A DNA stretch of 64,000 bases from DATFNI01 sp963712305 (GTDB lineage: Bacteria > Bacteroidota > Rhodothermia > Balneolales > DATFMH01), in assembly GCA_963712305.1 (NCBI GenBank), contig CAVQHI010000002.1, positions 1,178,001 to 1,242,000 of the forward strand. Direction: 5' to 3'. Under the pieces are notes generated by a model. It made no database searches, was not told where the DNA came from, and was given only the letters and a program-made list of their open reading frames with translations. Of the stretch, positions 53,082 through 63,052 are shown one piece after another (within the stretch, counting starts at the first letter, position 1; each line of letters opens with the position of its first letter). Made by a program: the position numbers and the translations under genes.

Positions 53082-54614
53082 ATGAAATTTTCAATAATTA
53101 AACAAAGTAGTGTAATGAAAAAAACAAAGGTAATTGGTTTAATTTTGATTGCACTCGCACTATCTGGGTGTAATGGGTTTTTGAATCAAAAACCACAGTC
53201 ATTTGTATCTTCAGATACCTTTTACCAGACACCTGATCAAGTCAATGAAGGCTTAAATGGTGTATATCATGGTTTGGCTGTATTATATAACGCTGGAAGT
53301 TCGTACTGGGCGATGACTGAGATGAGGTCGGATAACACCACCTTTCAGTATAATGAAGGTAATCGTGGTGCCCTGATGCGGGAACAGATGGATTACTTTT
53401 TGGTAACCGTTGATAATACGTACTCGCAAGGAGTATGGAGGGATATGTACCATACGATAGCGCAGGCTAACTTGCTGCTCAACAAAATAAACGATGTTAC
53501 ATATACAGATGCGACTGTAAAAAATCAGATCATTGGACAGGCAGAATACATTCGCGCTCTGCTATATTTTAATCTTGTGAGATTGTATGGTAATGTTCCA
53601 CTCGTTTTGGATCCTGTTTCTTCTCCGGATCAAACAAAGAGTATAAAACAGGCCAAGCCGGCTGATGTATATGCTCAGATTATCAAGGATGCCAAGGATG
53701 CGGCAAGTAAGCTTCCTGCTACGTGGACGGGAAGTGATTTAGGAAGGGCCACACAAGGTGCTGCCAATACCTTATTGGGTGACGTTTATATGACTCAGAA
53801 GAACTATAAGACAGCACATACATACTTCCAGAAGGTAATATCATCTGGTGATTATTCATTAATAGCCAATTATGCTGATCTATGGGATACCCAACATAAA
53901 AATAGCGCGGAGTCAGTATTTGAGATACAGTATAGCGGAGCTACCACTAATGAGTATAGTAATTATATATACACATTTGCGCCAATAAATGGTGTAACAC
54001 CTATAACCGGTTTTCCAGGTGGTTCAAATTCCGGCAGGAATATGCCAACGCGTGATATGGAGAAAGCATATGAAAGTGGAGATGCACGGTATCCTGCATC
54101 CATTGCATTCTTTGTTGATCCAACTAATACGCAGTGGGCGGAAGCTCAACATGATTCTGTACCATACGTAAACAAGTATGCGACTCCATATTCTGTACCT
54201 AATAAGCAGGATAATGACTTTTATGTTTATAGGTATGCCCAGGTCTTATTATGGGACGCTGAAGCGCAGAATGAAGTTAATGGTGGTCCGTCATCACAAG
54301 CGTATCAATATGTGAATATGGTACGTCAACGTGCCGGTCTGGGTGATTTGGCTACCGGGATGAGTAAAGCTCAATTCGAAACAGCGGTCTGGCACGAGGA
54401 ACGTGTGGAAGGAGCTTTTGAAGATCACCGTTGGTTCCAGTTATTACGTACAGGTGAGGCAATTAAAGTTATGACGGCCAATGGTGCTGAACAGAAAGCA
54501 TATCAGACATGGCTGTCGTCAGGGTCTTACAACATAGATTCTCACAAGCTTTTATTCCCTATACCGCAACATGATTTATTACTGCAGGGCTATACACAAA
54601 ATCCTGGTTGGTAA
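53082..54614 (+). CDS. susD: SusD/RagB-type surface glycan-binding lipoprotein
   Basis: A 510-residue SusD-family lipoprotein that forms the lid of the SusC transporter. A strong GGAGG right after the susC stop and 6 nt before the ATG at 53082 supports this start. The lipobox LSGC places the lipid Cys near residue 28. Family features are FLNQKPQSFVSSDTFYQTPDQVNEGLNGVY, the helical repeats QAEYIRALLYFNLVRLYGNVPLV and NTLLGDVYMTQKNY, VRQRAGLGDL, and the ending HDLLLQGYTQNPGW. Spacing of 11 bp from susC and the shared strand make them one operon. Confidence 0.96.
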   Translation: MKFSIIKQSSVMKKTKVIGLILIALALSGCNGFLNQKPQSFVSSDTFYQTPDQVNEGLNGVYHGLAVLYNAGSSYWAMTEMRSDNTTFQYNEGNRGALMREQMDYFLVTVDNTYSQGVWRDMYHTIAQANLLLNKINDVTYTDATVKNQIIGQAEYIRALLYFNLVRLYGNVPLVLDPVSSPDQTKSIKQAKPADVYAQIIKDAKDAASKLPATWTGSDLGRATQGAANTLLGDVYMTQKNYKTAHTYFQKVISSGDYSLIANYADLWDTQHKNSAESVFEIQYSGATTNEYSNYIYTFAPINGVTPITGFPGGSNSGRNMPTRDMEKAYESGDARYPASIAFFVDPTNTQWAEAQHDSVPYVNKYATPYSVPNKQDNDFYVYRYAQVLLWDAEAQNEVNGGPSSQAYQYVNMVRQRAGLGDLATGMSKAQFETAVWHEERVEGAFEDHRWFQLLRTGEAIKVMTANGAEQKAYQTWLSSGSYNIDSHKLLFPIPQHDLLLQGYTQNPGW

Positions 54615-54947
54615 ATAAATAGGTTGGCCAATTTCATGAATACAATTGAGTGCCTGAATGATATCGATTATTGCATCTATAGCAAGCAGAAGTAGCTGTG
54701 TAAAATCATAGTTCTCTCGAATCCGATTTTTGCAGCGATTTCCAACTATCACTTAACCTGAAGATATCAAAGGCACTCATTGTATTCATTCAATTCAACG
54801 TATTCTGATTAACAAGAAACACATATACGATTTGAGCAAAATGATTGATACGATAAAGCCACCATTGTCTTTATGAACACAAAAGTTTTTGCTCCGAACC
54901 CGATCTCTTTTATAGCTAATTCAAAGATTAAAAAGGATGAGAACAGT
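54615..54947. other. Intergenic gap between susD and GH106
   Basis: A 333-bp gap. The frame of the GH106 gene is open from 54873 but the residues before 54948 do not look like a signal peptide. I see no terminator with a T-run, so read-through from susCD into the enzyme genes is possible. Confidence 0.35.
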
Positions 54948-57900
54948 ATGAAAATCGGTTCCAAGTTTCTCCATTCCCGAGGTGTTTTACTCATATTAAG
55001 CATAGGTTTTATTCTTTTTACCGTCACGAATTGCCGTAGACAGACTGATAGCAAACAAGAGGTAAATTTGGTTGAGGGGTTCAAAAACCCGCCTAAGAAG
55101 TCACGTCCACGGGTGTGGTGGCATTGGATGAATGGAAACATCACTAAAAAAGGGATCAGGGAAGATCTTGACTGGATGCATAGTGTGGGCATCGCCGGAT
55201 TCCAGACATTTAATGCTGCTTTGATGACTCCAAATGTAGTGAAGCACCGGCTGGCATATATGACGCCAGGGTGGAAGGATGCATTCCGGTTTGCAACCAG
55301 GTTGGCCGATTCTCTGAATATGGAGATGGGTATTGCCGGTTCGCCGGGATGGAGCGAAAGTGGAGGGCCGTGGGTCAAACCGTCCCAGGGGATGAAGAAG
55401 TACACATGGAGTAAGATAAGAATAAAGGGTGGTCAGTTATTCAATGGCAAACTGCCCCAACCACCTGCTACAACCGGACCCTTTCAGAACATTCCTTTTC
55501 AGGGAAGGCGCTCTTCTAACGCCAATCCGAATGAAAAAAAACCGGAATATTATAAGGATGTTGCCGTTGTCGCTTTTAAGCTGCCGGATGTAGACAAGAC
55601 ACTCCGGTCATTGAACCCAAAAGTTACGTCGAGCGGAGGCAAATTTAGTCTAACTTCTTTAACCAATGGAAGTTTCGCAGACACTACATTATTACCATCA
55701 GCTGAAGTTGGCAAAAAAGCGTGGATTCAGTACGAATTTTCCCAACCACAGACTTTCCAGTCTCTAACGATTGGTACGATCGGCGGTGGTCGCAGATTTG
55801 GAAGAAGTGCCGGCAGTAACTGGGCAATTGAGGTGAGTAATGACGGTGCATCGTTTCGAACCGTCCAGGAAATACCTGAAGGCGGGGTTGGGCAACGTAC
55901 GATTTCATTTGAACCTGTTACCGCAAAATACGTTCGTTTTTCGATCAAAACATCACCGCCTCCCCCGGCCAACGAGCTGGCCAGAATGTTCGGTAACTCG
56001 TCCTCACCAAAAGGGACGGAGGTTTCCGAATTTAACCTGCATACTGGTGTAAGGGTGAATAGATTTGCAGATAAGGCGGCATTTACGACAGCCTCGAATA
56101 TCTATAGCATGAATACCAGGGCGATTCCGGCATCCGACGCCGTCAAAAAAAGTGATGTGATAGATCTTACCTCAAAAATGAAAGAGGACGGAACGCTTTC
56201 ATGGACACCTCCTCCGGGTAACTGGATGGTGCTACGCATGGGATATTCCCTGCTTGGCATCACCAATCATCCTGCATCGGCCGAGGCTACCGGACTGGAA
56301 GTGGACAAAATGAGTGCTGCAGATGTTAAAGCGTATTTTACGCATTATCTGGATATGTACGAGAGTGCAACCGGTGGTATGATGGGTAAGAAAGGTATTC
56401 AGTATATCGTGACCGATAGCTGGGAGGCTGGTGCGGAAAACTGGACTGAAAAGATGATGGAAGATTTCAAAAATCGGCGGGGATACAGCATGGTGCCCTG
56501 GTTGCCGGTATTGGCAGGCTACGTCGTTCAGAGTTCGGAAGCAAGTGATCGTTTTCTGTGGGATTTCCGTCAAACGATTGCAGATCTGATTACCGAAAAT
56601 CACTACAATCAACTCACGAAGATGCTTCACGAGCGTGGAATGGGGCGCTATTCCGAGTCACACGAGAGCGGACGAGCGCTTATTGCCGACGGCATGGCAG
56701 TCAAGGAAAAAGCCGACATCCCCATGAGCGCCATGTGGACGCCTGGTGGATTTTTTGGAGGTTCACAAATTCGTGTAGACAATAAGGCTGATGTACGCGA
56801 ATCGGCTTCTGTGGCGCATATTTACGGCCAGAATATTGTCGCTGCAGAGTCAATGACCTCCGCAGGCAACTTATGGGCCTGGTCACCACAGACACTCAAA
56901 TTTACAGCTGACATGGAGCTGGCCAGTGGTTTAAATCGGTTCGTCATCCATGAGTCGGCTCATCAGCCGGTGGATGACAAAGTCCCCGGATTCACACTCG
57001 GTCCCTTCGGTCAGACATTCAACCGTCACGAAACATGGGCCAAAGAAGCCGGTCCGTGGATAACCTACCTGGCACGGAGCAGCTACATGCTTCAACAGGG
57101 AAAATTTGTGGCTGATATAGCCTATTACTATGGACAGGATAGTAATATTACGTCTCTGTTTGAGAATAAGCTTCCAACTATTCCCGAGGGATATAATTAC
57201 GATTTCGTAAATGCAGATGCTTTGATAAATCAGCTTTCGGTAAGTAAAGGCAACATTGTTACTCCCACAGGCATGAGTTATAAAGTTCTGGCCCTGGATC
57301 CCAACAGCCGTTACATGACATTACCGGTGTTGCATAAGATCCAGAAGCTGGTGAATGACGGTGCAATTATTGTGGGTAACAAACCGATAGGGACGCCAAG
57401 CCTCAGTGATGACGAACAGGAATTCAAGGCTCTTGCCGGAAAGTTATGGTCGAATGAGAATGGAGTAAACAATATCGGGAAGGGTAAAATCTATGCCGGA
57501 TATAGCATCGGAAAAGCGTTAACTTCCCTGAATATTATGCCCGATTTTCAATACACCAAACCGAAGGATGATAGCAAACTTTTATATGTCCACAGAAGAT
57601 TGGGGGACAAAGATATTTACTGGGTCGACAGCCGGAATGACAGTGTTCAAAATGTTGAGGCCACGTTTCGCGTAAGCGGTAAAGAGGCTGAGCTTTGGAA
57701 CCCGGTGACAGGCAATATTAAAGAGGCCTCATACAGCATAAATGGCGGCTCTACCAAGGTTCCGCTTCATCTCGAGCCACATGGAGCTGTGTTTGTTGTA
57801 TTCCAAAATCAGGCTAAAGAAAACTCACGTACCGTTCCGGATCCAATGGAACAGCAACTTACTACTATCGATGGGCCATGGGATGTACATTTTCAGGCAG

Positions 57901-58358
57901 ACCGAGGGGCTCCGGCCGAAGCCAGTTTTAAAACACTGCAAGCCTGGAATAAAAGTTCTAATAAGGGCATAAAATATTTTTCCGGAACAGGAACCTACAC
58001 GAAGACCATCAATGCTAAGGCGAGTTGGTTTGATCAGGGAGGACAAATCTGGATAGATTTAGGTACCGTTAAAGATTTGGCTCAGGTTATTGTTAATGGA
58101 CAACCTATGGGTATCGTATGGAAAGAGCCTTTCCATTTAAATATAACAGGCGCGCTGAAACAAGGTTCAAACACCATAAAAATAAAGGTTACCAACTTAT
58201 GGGTAAACCGTCTGATCGGCGATCAGCAACCGAATGTTTCTAAGACTTACACCTGGACCAGTTTCCCAGTGAATAGGTTTTATCCTGCTGATACCCCGCT
58301 GAAACCGTCAGGATTGTTGGGCCCTGTTAGAGTTATAAAGGTGAAAAAAGAGATATAA
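54948..58358 (+). CDS. GH106 alpha-L-rhamnosidase lipoprotein
   Basis: A 1136-residue GH106 enzyme. The ATG at 54948 is chosen because AAAAAGGATGAG lies upstream and it begins a lipoprotein signal (VLLILSIGFILFTVTNC, Cys about residue 29). The signature PRVWWHWMNGNITKKGIREDL lies near residue 55 and GSPGWSESGGPWVKPS near 125. A galactose-binding-like insert covers about 260-350. TDSWEAGAENW (about 488) and GRYSESHESGRALIADG (about 567) contain acidic active-site candidates. The C-terminal beta-sandwich has IKYFSGTGTYTK, DLGTVKDLAQVIVNG and KPSGLLGPVR. It is closer to the gene at 35748 than to the one at 6731, but lacks the LamG insert. It lies behind susCD and before GH78, fitting rhamnose release. 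Confidence 0.9.
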   Translation: MKIGSKFLHSRGVLLILSIGFILFTVTNCRRQTDSKQEVNLVEGFKNPPKKSRPRVWWHWMNGNITKKGIREDLDWMHSVGIAGFQTFNAALMTPNVVKHRLAYMTPGWKDAFRFATRLADSLNMEMGIAGSPGWSESGGPWVKPSQGMKKYTWSKIRIKGGQLFNGKLPQPPATTGPFQNIPFQGRRSSNANPNEKKPEYYKDVAVVAFKLPDVDKTLRSLNPKVTSSGGKFSLTSLTNGSFADTTLLPSAEVGKKAWIQYEFSQPQTFQSLTIGTIGGGRRFGRSAGSNWAIEVSNDGASFRTVQEIPEGGVGQRTISFEPVTAKYVRFSIKTSPPPPANELARMFGNSSSPKGTEVSEFNLHTGVRVNRFADKAAFTTASNIYSMNTRAIPASDAVKKSDVIDLTSKMKEDGTLSWTPPPGNWMVLRMGYSLLGITNHPASAEATGLEVDKMSAADVKAYFTHYLDMYESATGGMMGKKGIQYIVTDSWEAGAENWTEKMMEDFKNRRGYSMVPWLPVLAGYVVQSSEASDRFLWDFRQTIADLITENHYNQLTKMLHERGMGRYSESHESGRALIADGMAVKEKADIPMSAMWTPGGFFGGSQIRVDNKADVRESASVAHIYGQNIVAAESMTSAGNLWAWSPQTLKFTADMELASGLNRFVIHESAHQPVDDKVPGFTLGPFGQTFNRHETWAKEAGPWITYLARSSYMLQQGKFVADIAYYYGQDSNITSLFENKLPTIPEGYNYDFVNADALINQLSVSKGNIVTPTGMSYKVLALDPNSRYMTLPVLHKIQKLVNDGAIIVGNKPIGTPSLSDDEQEFKALAGKLWSNENGVNNIGKGKIYAGYSIGKALTSLNIMPDFQYTKPKDDSKLLYVHRRLGDKDIYWVDSRNDSVQNVEATFRVSGKEAELWNPVTGNIKEASYSINGGSTKVPLHLEPHGAVFVVFQNQAKENSRTVPDPMEQQLTTIDGPWDVHFQADRGAPAEASFKTLQAWNKSSNKGIKYFSGTGTYTKTINAKASWFDQGGQIWIDLGTVKDLAQVIVNGQPMGIVWKEPFHLNITGALKQGSNTIKIKVTNLWVNRLIGDQQPNVSKTYTWTSFPVNRFYPADTPLKPSGLLGPVRVIKVKKEI

Positions 58359-58528
58359 ATAACCATGGCAAAAATCGAATTACCTTTTATTACAGGTTTA
58401 TGATCAATCGAGAAAAATTTTATGATGGCGATATGGGAAACTATACATTTTGGTCTGTTGGGCCCCGTAAAGCTGATACCCATGAAATTCAAAACAGTTA
58501 ATTAAAATATCATCTAATGGAGCTACGA

Positions 58529-61342
58529 ATGACGAATATTATGACGATGCCCAGAAATATGGGAACTATCTTCATATTATTATTAATGATTTGTTTTTTG
58601 GCTATACAGACATTAAACGCACAATCCCCATCAGTAACAACAAAAGAACTGCGCACCGAATACCTGCATAATCCATTAGGTGTCGATGTACCGCATCCCC
58701 GGTTTTCGTGGATCGTTGATGGAAATCAGCGTGGCGTCGAACAGAAGGGATACCAGATCCTGGTGGCTTCAGAAGCCAGTGGATTGACTCCAGATAATGC
58801 TGATATGTGGGATTCACAGCAGAAGATGTCGGACAAGTCCATCAACATAGCATATGCCGGCAAGAAACTGGAAAGCGATCAAACATATTACTGGAAAGTG
58901 CGCGTTCAGGATCAGAATAACCAGTGGAGCGACTGGAGCAAGATCCAGATGTTTCATACTGGCCTGATGAATAAATCCGACTGGCAGGGCGAATGGATCG
59001 GATCGCCCGATACGACGATTTCCTCACCATTGCTTAGAAAAGATTTCAATGTCGGCAAAACAGTTAAAAGCGCCCATGTGTTTATCAGTGGACTGGGGTA
59101 CTACGAGCTTTATCTGAATGGGAAAAAAGTTGGGAATCATAAACTCGATCCTGGAACATCAGATTTTGACAAACGGGCATTATATGTAGCCTACGACGTG
59201 ACCAGTTATCTCAATTCCGGTGATAATGCGATTGGAGTATGGCTGGGCAACGGTTACTTCAGGATGAGCCGCAAACGTCCGTTCCGGAATTATGGCGATC
59301 GTCCGCAAATGATCCTTCAGATGAATATTACGTATACGGACGGATCGACGGCCCACATTGTTTCCAATACTTCATGGAAAACATCGGCCAGTCCTATTGT
59401 AGAGAACAGCGTTTATGATGGTGAAGTCTACGACGCCCGCAAAGAGAAAGATGGCTGGGATATGCCCGGTTATGAAGATCAAAGCTGGTCGGGCGCTGTA
59501 CGTCTGAAAATACCTGAAACACGGAAACTGTCAGCTCAGCTAATGCCGCCGATTCGTGTCACGAAGACCATCTATCCGATCAGCATGCGCGAGCCGGTAA
59601 AGGGCGTATATGTCTATGATTTTGGGCAAAATCTGACCGGATGGCCCGAATTGTTTGTCAATGGGGCACAGGGACAAAAGGTGGTCATGAAAACAGCCGA
59701 AGTCACGCGGAAAGACATGCTGCAGATGATGGACAAGGACACCGATGGAATTGTAGATACTATCGATGCCAGTCCGGACCGGTCAGCCAAGGCAAGAGAC
59801 ATTTATATCTTGTCAGGCAAGCCAGGGACAGTTAGGTACAAGCCAAGATTTACCTATCACGGTTTCCGTTATATTCAGCTCGAAGGATTTCCCGGTACAC
59901 CGACACTGAGCAGCGTTGCCATCCAGGTTGCTCACACGGATGTTAAACAGGTAGGTACTTTTAAAAGCTCTAATGCTCTCTTCAACAGGATTCACGAAAA
60001 TACGGTATGGGGACAAAAGAGCAATCTCATGAGCATGCCTACCGATTGCCCGCAACGTGATGAACGTATGGGATGGATGGGCGATGCGCATCTCTCGGCG
60101 GAAGAAGCCATGCATAATTTCGATATGGCTGCTTTTTATACTAATTGGCTCCATGAAGTACAGGACGCCCAGAACCCGAATGGCAGTGTACCCGATATCG
60201 TGCCGCTTCATAAATGGGTTCAGAATACGCGTGTCGGGACCCCGGCCTGGGAGGTTGCTTATCCGCTCCTCGTATGGTACGTGCATGAATATTACAATGA
60301 CGATCATGTGATTGCGGAGCATTACAACAGCCTGAAGAAATGGATGGATTATATGAAGTCCATTTCACACAATTACATCATTACCAAAGGGCGTGGCGAC
60401 TGGGTTCCCCCGAAGATTGGATATGCTCCCATTGACGGATCAGTACCTCTTACCTCAACAGGTTACTATTACCAAAGTGCTCAACTGATGTCACAGATGG
60501 CTGGTATCCTGGGTAGAAGTCAGGATAAGACCATGTATTCGCAACTGGCCCGGAATATTGACAATGCATTTCAAAAACGCTTCTGGAATCAACAGAAACA
60601 GCAGTACGGGACAGGCTCGCAAATGAGTAATGTATTTCCGCTTTACCTGGGGATTGTGCCCAAAGACAGGCAGGAAACAGTTGTCAATGACTTGGTTCAT
60701 AATATTCGGGCCAAACATGATAATCACTTATGGGTTGGAATTCTTGGAACGAAAGCTTTGGTTGAGGCTCTTCCGAAATATCATAAGTCAGATGTTATGT
60801 ATGATATCACAAACCAGACGACCTTTCCCGGCTGGGGCTATATGGTTTCAAAAGGTTCCACAACTTTGTGGGAAAGATGGGGAGGATATCGGTATTTTGG
60901 ACCGGCAATGAACTCTCTTAATCACATCATGTTTGGTAGCATCGATGAGTTTTTCTACAAGGATATCGCCGGTATTCGCTCGCAGGCTCCTGGCTTCAAA
61001 AAAATCCTCATTCGACCACATGTGCTTGGTGATATGAAGTATGCCAATGCTTCTGTGAAAACGATTCGTGGAACAGTGGCTTCGAAATGGAATAAAGATG
61101 GGAATGGTATAACACTCGAAGTAACCATCCCGGGAAATAGCACCGCAGTGATTGATATTCCAAAGACTGACGGAAATGCTCACTATCTTCTTACCGAAGG
61201 TGGTCAGATAATATGGTCGAGTAAGGGTTCACAGAAAAGTGATGCAGGTATCACCAATGTATCCGAGGCGGGAAAATATGTAGAAGTGAGTGCCGGATCA
61301 GGGAAATATATATTTAATTTAAGTGGTCAACCCACTGAATAA
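58529..61342 (+). CDS. GH78 alpha-L-rhamnosidase
   Basis: A 937-residue secreted GH78 enzyme, inverting alpha-L-rhamnosidase. The ATG at 58529 has GGAG 6 nt upstream; in-frame ATGs at 58517 and 58559 are alternatives. The signal peptide is IFILLLMICFLAIQTLNAQ. An N-terminal FN3-like domain (LRTEYLHNPLGVDVPHPRFSW) and a carbohydrate-binding beta-sandwich (HVFISGLGYYELYLNGKKVG) precede the (alpha/alpha)6 barrel. The barrel shows DCPQRDERMGWMGDAHLSAE with the general acid Glu, and WGYMVSKGSTTLWERWGG with the candidate base Glu. The C-terminal beta-domain (FKKILIRPHV) is typical. It is directly downstream of the third GH106 and upstream of the permease. Confidence 0.95.
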   Translation: MTNIMTMPRNMGTIFILLLMICFLAIQTLNAQSPSVTTKELRTEYLHNPLGVDVPHPRFSWIVDGNQRGVEQKGYQILVASEASGLTPDNADMWDSQQKMSDKSINIAYAGKKLESDQTYYWKVRVQDQNNQWSDWSKIQMFHTGLMNKSDWQGEWIGSPDTTISSPLLRKDFNVGKTVKSAHVFISGLGYYELYLNGKKVGNHKLDPGTSDFDKRALYVAYDVTSYLNSGDNAIGVWLGNGYFRMSRKRPFRNYGDRPQMILQMNITYTDGSTAHIVSNTSWKTSASPIVENSVYDGEVYDARKEKDGWDMPGYEDQSWSGAVRLKIPETRKLSAQLMPPIRVTKTIYPISMREPVKGVYVYDFGQNLTGWPELFVNGAQGQKVVMKTAEVTRKDMLQMMDKDTDGIVDTIDASPDRSAKARDIYILSGKPGTVRYKPRFTYHGFRYIQLEGFPGTPTLSSVAIQVAHTDVKQVGTFKSSNALFNRIHENTVWGQKSNLMSMPTDCPQRDERMGWMGDAHLSAEEAMHNFDMAAFYTNWLHEVQDAQNPNGSVPDIVPLHKWVQNTRVGTPAWEVAYPLLVWYVHEYYNDDHVIAEHYNSLKKWMDYMKSISHNYIITKGRGDWVPPKIGYAPIDGSVPLTSTGYYYQSAQLMSQMAGILGRSQDKTMYSQLARNIDNAFQKRFWNQQKQQYGTGSQMSNVFPLYLGIVPKDRQETVVNDLVHNIRAKHDNHLWVGILGTKALVEALPKYHKSDVMYDITNQTTFPGWGYMVSKGSTTLWERWGGYRYFGPAMNSLNHIMFGSIDEFFYKDIAGIRSQAPGFKKILIRPHVLGDMKYANASVKTIRGTVASKWNKDGNGITLEVTIPGNSTAVIDIPKTDGNAHYLLTEGGQIIWSSKGSQKSDAGITNVSEAGKYVEVSAGSGKYIFNLSGQPTE

Positions 61343-61566
61343 TATATTTTTAAAACCGAATCAATAATTTAATCAACAAATATAGTAGTAGATATTAAAA
61401 ATGAACCTCTCTTATTCATCGAATTTTGCTCAATCTATTAAAAGGTTTTTTCCATATTGGCATTGGGCATTTGAGGTCTTGGTTAGAGCCATTAAAAAGT
61501 TCTACTGCGTGTTATCAGTAATGTTATTTATATACAGCAGTCCCGAAAAAATGGGAAAGGAGTGTA

Positions 61567-62991
61567 ATGCAGGCTAAGGAGTCTTTCTTCAAACGATTAA
61601 ATCGTCGGTTGGATACAATTGACGAGTACGAACGAGAACCCGTACCGAAGTCCAAATTGAAAGGATGGAAGGGTTTCATCGGGATGTATATCGGTGAAAA
61701 TACTGCCGGTACTGAGTTTGTGATCGGAACCCTTTTTGTCGCTCATGGCGTATCGGCATCAGACTTGGTCCTTGGATTGATGGTAGGTAATACACTTGCC
61801 GTTTTAACCTGGGCATTTTTATGTGCACCGGTTGCAGTAAAGAAGCGCCTTACACTGTATTGGCAGTTGAGGAAAATCTGCGGACCCAACCTTGCTCTTA
61901 TATATAATATCGTGAATGCCGTCATGTTCTGCTTTCTTGCGGGATCGATGATTGCGGTGTCGGCGACGGCTGTCGGCCTGCCTTTCCACATCACGATGCC
62001 GACACTCAACGACTGGCTGCCCACGGGTGTCGGTTGGGTGATAGCAGTTCTTGCCGTTGGAACGGTTATAACAATCGTAGCTATCCTTGGATACGACCAG
62101 GTGTCACATTTTGCGAATGTCGCATCTCCCTGGATGATTCTCGTCTTTTTGGCTGCAGGAGTGGCAGTCTTGCCAGAATTGGGAGTGCACTCATTATCAG
62201 ATTTCTGGAGTGTTGCTAATCACAAAATATGGACGGGGGTACCGCATGCCGGACAAACAAAATTTACCTTTTGGCATGTGATGTTCTTTGCCTGGTTCAC
62301 AAACCTGGCCATGAATGCCGGAATGTCGGATATGTCCATTCTGCGATACGCTGAAGAATGGTATCACGGTTTCTCACCCGGTCCGGGTATCTTCCTGGGA
62401 CACGTAATGGCCTGGATGGCCTCGGGTATCATGACCGCTGCGGCAGTAGGTGCTATTGCTCCCGGCATCATTGCCTATCACAGCGCCGGAGTGGCAGGTG
62501 CCATTTGTGTGATCATCGCCGGCTGGACAACTGCTAATCCAACGATCTACAGGGCTGGACTGGCGTTCCAATCGGTGACACCGAACTGGAAGCGCTGGAA
62601 GGTGACGCTATTCACAGGACTTGTAACGACGATAGCAGCATTATTCCCGGCATTGGTGATGAAGCTTCTCGATTTTGTTGCCTTGTATGGTCTGATACTG
62701 ATGCCGATGGGCGTTGTTATTCTGCTGGATGTCTTCCTCTTTCCAAAACTCGGACTCAAAAGCAATCTTGCAGAATTGGTAAATATGAAATTCAACTGGG
62801 CTGCGGGCCTTACATGGTTTGTCACGCTGACTATCTGCCTGTTTTTAAATTTTTGGGGTGGTGTGGAAATATTTTTCCTAAGCCTGCCGGGATGGTTTAT
62901 CGCAGCAATTCTTTATATCGGATTGAGCTACGTATTTCAGAAAAAATTTAAGGGCACTGAAGAAACGGTGGCCCAAACAGCAATCAGCTGA
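61567..62991 (+). CDS. NCS1-type (purine/cytosine permease-like) transporter
   Basis: A 474-residue inner-membrane protein with about twelve hydrophobic helices and a polar N-terminus (LDTIDEYEREPVPKSKLKGWKGFIGMYIGENTAGTEFVIGTLF). The overall pattern fits the nucleobase:cation symporter-1 family (cytosine/purine, uracil, allantoin permeases). AAGGAGT overlaps the region just before the ATG at 61567. Its place between a GH78 rhamnosidase and a rhamnose catabolic gene suggests that it carries rhamnose or a rhamnose-containing product rather than a nucleobase. That substrate is inference from context only. Confidence 0.82.
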   Translation: MQAKESFFKRLNRRLDTIDEYEREPVPKSKLKGWKGFIGMYIGENTAGTEFVIGTLFVAHGVSASDLVLGLMVGNTLAVLTWAFLCAPVAVKKRLTLYWQLRKICGPNLALIYNIVNAVMFCFLAGSMIAVSATAVGLPFHITMPTLNDWLPTGVGWVIAVLAVGTVITIVAILGYDQVSHFANVASPWMILVFLAAGVAVLPELGVHSLSDFWSVANHKIWTGVPHAGQTKFTFWHVMFFAWFTNLAMNAGMSDMSILRYAEEWYHGFSPGPGIFLGHVMAWMASGIMTAAAVGAIAPGIIAYHSAGVAGAICVIIAGWTTANPTIYRAGLAFQSVTPNWKRWKVTLFTGLVTTIAALFPALVMKLLDFVALYGLILMPMGVVILLDVFLFPKLGLKSNLAELVNMKFNWAAGLTWFVTLTICLFLNFWGGVEIFFLSLPGWFIAAILYIGLSYVFQKKFKGTEETVAQTAIS

Positions 62992-63052
62992 AATCAATGG
63001 AAAAGAACCAACAGACAAGTTTATTAATTATTAAAACTGAAGATAGATCGCT

